Shown: one piece after another, positions 57,166-64,000 of the stretch
Layout: every line of letters begins with the position of its first letter
How positions within the stretch are numbered: the first letter of the stretch is position 1
Assembly: GCA_015179045.1 (NCBI GenBank)
Contig: WHUZ01000049.1
Coordinates: 124,001 to 188,000, forward strand
Length of the DNA stretch: 64,000 nt
DNA from: Kalaharituber pfeilii
Lineage: Eukaryota; Ascomycota; Pezizomycetes; Pezizales; Pezizaceae
Reading direction: 5' to 3'
Program-made: the position numbers and the translations under genes
Notes under the pieces: generated by a model
The model's input: only the letters and a program-made list of their open reading frames with translations
Databases searched by the model: none
Told to the model about the DNA's origin: nothing

Positions 57166-58296
57166 CAGTCAGACCTTGCTATAATGAAAACGTAAAATTT
57201 GGCCCTTTGTTTTCACTATAGCAAGGTTTTCAGTATAGAAAATTGTACTAAATTAGTCATGTAGTCTTGGCAGCTAAGTGACCAGGGGAACTTCACTACC
57301 AGTTAACATCTGTATCGATCTACTAGTAATGGAAATAGCTACATTAAGAAATTAATTCAAATGGGATAGTAGCAGTCGTGATGAATAGAAATAGAGATAG
57401 AAATGTAAGGAGTAGTAGTAGTAGGAGAAGAATATAAATTAGAAGTAAATCAGTAGTAGATTAAGATTCGTATTCATTAATTGCTGGTAGCAAGCGGGTA
57501 TTCATTCATCTTTGAATACTAGTGAGTTAGCAAAGCAATCATATGAGCAATATATTGAACACCTACAGACTGGAACCTTTGTTACCATCAATAGTCTGAT
57601 ACAGGATAGTTGTCACTCCGGACAGGTTCAAGATTTGGTAGATGAGTATCTATTTCATGATGAGGATGCAACAGATAGCACTATTTCTATAGAGGCTATT
57701 AGTATTCCGGAACTTATAGCAGACATGCAACAAGCACAAGTGGAAGACCTTCACCAGTCTGAATCAAATCCCGAACCCGAGTCTCTATCCCGCCCTCCCA
57801 TTAGCACCTCAGAGGCTATCCAGTCTATTGATTCTCTCATGTATTATATGGAGAGTTTGCCGGTTTCTTCTCTGGACCACACTACTTTTCGTCAGCCACT
57901 AGAACTTTCAGAGCTTGCTTCTACCTTTCAGCAGCTTTCTCTCGCCTTAAAGTCATACCAGCAACATACTCGGAAGCAACAGACACTCACAACCTGGTTC
58001 AAACCAACCTCTAGCACTTAACGCTGTTGGCTGGGCTGCTCGGAATTACTGGTAAACAGGAGGCAAGGCAGGAGCAGGGGGGTCCCTATGAATTTCATTA
58101 GTGTCTTTTCATTATAGCAAGAACAATTTGTATGTAGATAAAAATAACTTCCTCTAGATTTTTTTTCATTACACTATTTGGTGTGATTTCATTATAGCAA
58201 GGTCAAATTGTATGGGGATGGAAATCCGAGAGCGTGGTATGTTCATTATAGCAAGGTTTTCACTATAGCGAGGTTCATTATAGCAAGGTCTGACTG
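57166..58296. mobile_element. Pogo/Fot1-type DNA transposon, internally deleted, 1,131 bp
   Basis: Ends CAGTCAGACCTTGCTATAAT at 57166 and ATTATAGCAAGGTCTGACTG closing at 58296 are perfect inverted repeats with TA immediately outside both. Subterminal CTATAGCAAGG/CATTATAGCAAG motifs recur at 57210, 58110, 58190 and 58240-58285, likely transposase-binding sites. The interior retains a 169-codon frame that looks like the transposase C-terminus. Because the DDE catalytic core is missing, it is non-autonomous. Confidence 0.88.
57512..58021 (+). pseudogene. C-terminal remnant of a pogo-type transposase
   Basis: Open for 169 codons, ending KQQTLTTWFKPTSST. The final K-Q-x-T-hydrophobic-x-x-(W/F)-F pattern matches the conserved tail of many pogo/Tigger/Fot1 transposases (KQxTLxxFF-like). 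The preceding part is acidic and Ser-rich with helical repeats, as in the post-catalytic region. No CENP-B-type HTH or DDE triad is present. The ATG at 57512 is probably an internal Met of the ancestral protein. Confidence 0.6.
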
Positions 58297-59415
58297 TATA
58301 GCTGACCGCTTGGATAGCAACATTAACTGTTGCGGCGCACGATTGTGGCATAGTAGAAGGTTCGGATGGCAACGACAAGTGTTCTATTCATCTTTACCTG
58401 CTATTTACAATGTGAATCGGAATGGAAGATGGTAAAGCAGTGCGATGTTTAACAGAGTGGTACTTCACAAGCGGAGCATTTAAAGCGTGTTTGTGGTACT
58501 TTTTTAGTTCCAGGCTCTTTTTTTAACCGGCACACAATGCAGTATCTTCTAAGACCATGTGGGTGCCCAGTGAGGGGATGTTCAATTTCTGAATCCTGAA
58601 TAGGGGCAGGGGGCATGGAACTCGGCTCCTTAGCTGCAACTTCAGTGTCATGCGCGCCGAGATTCTACAGTCACGAGTTCTCATAAGAGGTCAATATATG
58701 TTGCTTTCTGATGTCGCTCTATGCCAAAATCATGCGGTGCGCAAAGTTGCCTGGCAGCGAATTTGTCAAGGGTTTCACGCCCCCCAAGGGATACGTCGAC
58801 AACATACCCCTACTGGCGAAGCTGTTAGACCAGAATACTCTTCACAACAAAATTGTGGATTGCAATATCGAGACGGATGTAGAGCGTACGTGCACTTATG
58901 TGTGCCGGTTCAGAAGTTATACTGATCCTGTGACTGGACAAGCTCCGTTCAGGAAACAATCCTAGGGCTATTCTTGGCGCCATCCAGAAGTCCCCAAAGT
59001 TCTCAAGCGTTATGAATGCCACCATTTTCCTATGTAGTTTCTAGCACAAATAAATAATGTAAGTGTAGTGGCGCTTAGTAAGCATTAATTGCAGAAACTA
59101 CCCCTCTAGAGCCTCACAGCGTAAAACATACAGCAACTATTGAGAAACCGTAGTAGTTGAAACTGCCTTTCTCCCCAATCCCGATATTCATACGACAGGT
59201 TCGTTCCTGCCCGTTTTCGTTCAACCTTATCAATTATCATCTCCTCAAGCCCATCTTTTGACGAATGTATTACTAACTCGAGCCAATCCATGCAGCTCTA
59301 AGTCTGGACTACCAACCGCTCTCGCCTTCCTCTCTCACTCAGCTTCGACATTCGTGGACTTGATCTTGCGGAGGCACAGAAACAACGTTTTGACACAAGC
59401 ACAACACAGCGCACT
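58297..59415. other. Upstream region of rpt3 with a weak ORF
   Basis: 58711-58965 (+) is the only frame of interest. The rest holds the rpt3 promoter and leader. A minus-strand frame at 59106-59291 (61 aa) has no family signal. Confidence 0.4.
58711..58965 (+). CDS. Hypothetical ORF or gene fragment, 84 aa
   Basis: Reads KLPGSEFVKGFTPPKGYVDN, IPLLAKLLDQNTLHNKIVDC and VCRFRSYTDPVTGQAPFRKQ; protein-like in composition but unrecognised. It could be an exon of a decayed gene beside the transposon insertion. No clear start context or splice partner. Confidence 0.2.
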   Translation: MSLYAKIMRCAKLPGSEFVKGFTPPKGYVDNIPLLAKLLDQNTLHNKIVDCNIETDVERTCTYVCRFRSYTDPVTGQAPFRKQS

Positions 59416-61071
59416 ATGGGAGACGTAGCAGTTCAGCGAAAACTGGTGAACAATAACACCCTTTCTGATTCAACATATACAAATGCACTTTCTTCCCTAG
59501 AGGGGTTGGGGTCCGACAATGACTATGCGAAACTGAAGCGACTTCAGGCTCGTCTAGAGTGAATACACCCTCCTGTGTAGTTTATAGCAACGCCGATACT
59601 GATGGACTTTTGTACGACAGATATATAAGCTTACAGGAAGAGTATATCAAGGATGAGCAGCGGTATTCAATATCATACATGGCTTGTCCCAAAGGAAGCA
59701 GCTAATAAGATGTTATAGGAGCTTGAAAAGAGAACTTGTTCGAGCCCAGGAAGAAATCAAAAGGATACAGAGCGTTCCATTGGTTATAGGGCAATTTATG
59801 GAAGCGATTGACCAAAAGTAAAGCCTTCTTTTCGATTTCTGAGAAGCGAAGCTAACCGCATGACACCTGTAGTACTGGTATCGTACAAAGCTCTACTGGC
59901 TCCAATTACGTTGTTCGGATTCTATCTACTTTAGATCGTGAACTCCTGAAGCCATCTTCATCAGTCGCTCTACACCGGCATTCAAACTCGCTTGTGGATA
60001 TATTACCACCTGAAGCGGATTCCTCTATTGCAATGCTTGGAGCACATGAAAAACCAGATGTAACATACGCAGATGTTGGTGGTTTGGACATGCAAAAGCA
60101 GGAGATCCGAGAAGCTGTTGAACTACCTCTCACACAATTTGATCTCTACAAGCAAATTGGTGAGCATAATTTGACATTCGTTTTTCCGAGCGAGCATTGA
60201 TTACTCTTAGGTATTGACCCTCCTCGCGGTGTCTTGCTTTATGGACCTCCCGGTACTGGAAAAACTATGCTTGTAAAGGCCGTTGCGAACAGTACAACAG
60301 CAAGCTTCATTCGAGTAGTAGGATCTGAATTCGTACAGAAATATTTAGGAGAAGGGCCCAGGATGGTGCGAGACGTTTTCCGAATGGCACGCGAAAATTC
60401 CCCAGCAATTATATTCATTGACGAGATTGATGCTATTGCCACAAAACGTTTTGATGCTCAAACTGGTGCTGATCGAGAGGTGCAAAGAATTTTGCTGGAG
60501 CTTCTAAACCAGATGGACGGTTTCGACCAAACCTCTAACGTTAAGGTGCGTCGTTTTGATTTCTATTTCGCAATTCACTCATCTAACTGAGTTATCGAAT
60601 AGGTGATAATGGCAACCAACCGAGCGGACACTCTTGATCCAGCCCTCCTTCGTCCTGGTCGGCTGGACCGAAAGATAGAGTTTCCATCACTTCGAGACAG
60701 AAGAGAGCGGAGGCTTATATTCACAACTATAGCATCCAAGATGTCATTATCACCCGAAGTTGACTTAGATTCCCTTATCGTCCGTAATGACCCCTTGTCA
60801 GGGGCAGTCATTGCTGCTATCATGCAAGAGGCAGGACTGTGAGTACCTAGTGTCGCGAATGCTGTATCGGGGTTAATGCTAATTGGTGTGGATCAGGCGT
60901 GCTGTGCGTAAGAACCGATATAATATCATTCAATCAGACCTCGAAGATGCATACTCCAGTCAGGTGAAAGGCGGCAGTGAAGCGGGTAAGTATTTTTCAA
61001 TTGCTTCTTTCCCCACGTATATACATGAAAATGCTAATAATATCGTAGACAAATTCGAATTCTATCGTTAA
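59416..61071 (+). CDS. rpt3: 26S proteasome AAA-ATPase Rpt3 (PSMC4/S6b)
   Basis: Eight exons: 59416-59558, 59621-59662, 59719-59817, 59873-60159, 60211-60545, 60603-60838, 60897-60985, 61049-61071, giving 417 aa, the normal size. An N-terminal coiled coil ([20 protein letters not shown]) and OB fold ([20 protein letters not shown]) precede [20 protein letters not shown]. Walker A GPPGTGKT is near residue 202, Walker [10 protein letters not shown] near 256, and the second region of homology and Arg fingers are in [20 protein letters not shown]. It ends DKFEFYR, the HbYX-type C-terminal tail (Phe-Tyr-x) that docks in the 20S alpha ring. Rpt3 unfolds substrates in the regulatory particle base. 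[11 protein letters not shown] replaces the commoner NDSLSGAxIAA. Confidence 0.98.
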
Positions 61072-61767
61072 TTTTGTTGTGCTCAGTATCCGTTGGTACG
61101 ATGGTGTGGGTTGGACCTTGATCTCTAGATACATCTAACTAGTATGTAGTCTAATTGGCACATCTTATCACTGCCAGCCAGCTTCCCACCGACGGGCACA
61201 CTGCATCATGCTTGGCCCATTCTGTACAGTATATACCATTAATGTGCTCACTGCGCTGCTTGTTTTAATCCTGTTGTATTATGTAGCCGAGCTCCAGCCA
61301 CGCGGCAACTGGCGGGCAACAAAAATGCTGGGGCTGCGCATGAGCGTTTCGCCTGCCTGGATGGGGCGGACGGCCTCGCTATTTGCCCTGCGCCGTGTCC
61401 TGTTTTGCCGTCGCGCTGTTCACGGACTAGTCTCATTTTATAGACATGAGGCGTTCTGCAACTGTGAGCCCAAGCGTAGTTCTGGGACTGCCCGCCGTAG
61501 CGTTGGTCATTGCCCCCAAGCTCCGATGCCCGGTAACACCCATTCGTCAGCACCCCAAGACGCGAGATGGAGCCCGTCTAACCTACCTTCCTTCCTTCCT
61601 TGCTTCCTTCCTTCCTTCCCAATCTCCATCCGCCATCTTCTCTACCTCCTCTTCCCCGTCGTCCTTGATACCAACAGCCTTATTCACTTTATTGCTGCCT
61701 TTTCCAGTTCCAGTTTTGCGCAAGCTCCTTCTCTCGATAGTTCACTCTTTCAGGAAATCCGCGAAAC
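61072..61767. promoter_or_regulatory. Upstream region of pep4
   Basis: Intergenic between rpt3 and pep4 on the same strand. Contains a CTTC/TTCC tandem stretch at about 61583-61620 and the pep4 leader. The overlapping frames (61208-61844) are not supported by family similarity. Confidence 0.5.
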
Positions 61768-63185
<1,418 letters not shown>

Positions 63186-63738
63186 GCTGAGCTGAGCTGA
63201 TCACAAAAGAAGAGAGAGATGTAACTGGTTTACTTTACTGGATGAGTTAATCGAGGGTTGTTTACTGGCATGCATATTTAATCACTTGGTCAACATTGTA
63301 CGTTTTGCTTTTTTCTTGATGGTGGTTTTGTGCCATCTTATTATATGGATTACTAGGTGTGATTTCTCAAATTGTTAAGTGGGCTTAGGGGAAGATCAAG
63401 TTTATCACGGTGGAAACCTTGGTAATTTGGGTGATTCACATCAACTCTTCACGGAATTGTTTTAACAGAGCTTATCGAGCGCGTTTACTCTTGGCACGAA
63501 TTAACATTTGTTAGTGCTACTATCCCTATCATTGTTCTGTTGCGGCCAACAATCTTCCCTTACTGAGTGTTTACTGTGAAAAGTTCATACAAATGACCTA
63601 TGGTACATGTGCAAGTATTATGATGCATCAAAAAGCCCATTGTTAAAAAGAACTCCCAAAACCATGTATCAATCAATAAGAAGCAACACCTGAAGCTGAA
63701 AACAAATGATATAACACTTCACCCTCTGGAGTTGTACC
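63186..63738. other. Spacer between convergent pep4 and imp4
   Basis: 3' UTRs of both genes. GAGCTGAGCTGAGCTGA at the pep4 stop is a short tandem repeat. No ORF or RNA gene seen. Confidence 0.6.
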
Positions 63739-64000
63739 TTATAATAGATCCCTCTTTTTTGCCGTCCTAGTGTAATTCGCCAACCTCCACTCGTAATCCG
63801 CATTTTTGTTATCCACCGTTCCAAGTTTGATTTCAAACAGCTGCAATCCAATGTCAACGTTGTTAAAAAATTCTATTGAGATCAACATACCTTCATCTCC
63901 ATTCTGGGTCCCACTTCCGCCAACTCTACACTATTGTACCCTGTCTTGACATAGACATGATGCCTTACACTTATATAATCGCCCTCTGTCAACGCAAAGG
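63739..64000 (-). CDS. imp4: Imp4, U3 snoRNP Brix-domain protein, 3' part only
   Basis: Two exons on the minus strand: 63891 to beyond 64000 (partial) and 63840-63739, joined over a 50-nt intron (donor GTATGT, acceptor TTGCAG). The visible 70 residues read [20 protein letters not shown], then [20 protein letters not shown] and [20 protein letters not shown] with end KKRDLL. This is the C-terminal end of the Imp4 Brix domain (GPRxEMxxxEIxLGT...ADVEWR...YTRTAxKKxxL). Imp4 joins Imp3 and Mpp10 in the SSU processome to pair U3 snoRNA with pre-18S rRNA. The start is outside the window. Confidence 0.88.

Overview
This is nuclear DNA of a filamentous ascomycete (Pezizomycotina). Introns are short (about 45-85 nt) with GTAxGT-type donors, CTAAC/CTGAC branch sites and TAG/CAG acceptors. 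The single-copy proteins are typical of that group, including a DASH-complex Spc34, a vacuolar Pep4 protease and a split H1 gene. Genes are well spaced, and the gaps carry long A/T homopolymers and decayed transposons. I cannot assign a class or genus from sequence alone.

Layout. 0.8-2.6 kb: ER DNAJC3/P58IPK-like TPR+J co-chaperone (+). 3.7-4.7 kb: Myb/SANT-like nuclear protein (+). 5-7.3 kb: weak or decayed ORFs (-). 7.9-8.7 kb: RNA polymerase III subunit Rpc17 (+) with a disrupted frame. 8.9-12.2 kb: Gln-rich TAF12 (-). 12.8-14.6 kb: UDP-glucose 6-dehydrogenase (-). 14.6-18.9 kb: gene-poor, with a small pogo-type MITE and relics. 18.9-21.7 kb: PIP5-kinase Mss4 (+). 24.6-29.0 kb: 13-exon exportin-5/Msn5 (-). 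29.9-31.3 kb: inverted-repeat element A, copy 1. 31.9-34.5 kb: Vid27 (-). 35.0-35.9 kb: TA-flanked pogo-like non-autonomous element. 36.1-39.3 kb: Spc34 (-) and Rpn3 (+) divergent from a 427-bp promoter. 41.1-41.9 kb: Ubc4/5 E2 (-). 42.9-44.2 kb: glutaryl-CoA dehydrogenase pseudogene (-). 45.5-46.3 kb: probable LINE relic. 46.6-47.8 kb: FEN1 (+) with a 5-nt exon and a lost C-terminus. 48-50 kb: inverted-repeat elements. 52.9-53.8 kb: histone H1 (+). 55.6-58.3 kb: nested mobile elements, including element A copy 2 and a pogo-like element that keeps the transposase C-terminus. 59.4-61.1 kb: proteasome ATPase Rpt3 (+). 61.8-63.2 kb: vacuolar aspartic protease Pep4 (+). 63.7-64.0 kb: 3' end of Imp4 (-), running off the window.

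The genes are unlinked housekeeping functions. Several concern protein turnover (Rpn3, Rpt3, Ubc4, Pep4, Vid27), but spacing and orientation give no sign of an operon or secondary-metabolite cluster. I found no CRISPR array, intact tRNA/rRNA gene or intact autonomous transposon. The most unusual signals are the FEN1 gene (its catalytic Asp lies in a 5-nt microexon, and a nonsense codon sits just before the PCNA-binding tail), the family of TA-flanked CAG...CTG pogo-like elements, and the nested inverted-repeat element A/B complex. Exon boundaries were worked out by hand from splice consensus, reading frame and recalled protein families; no alignment was run.
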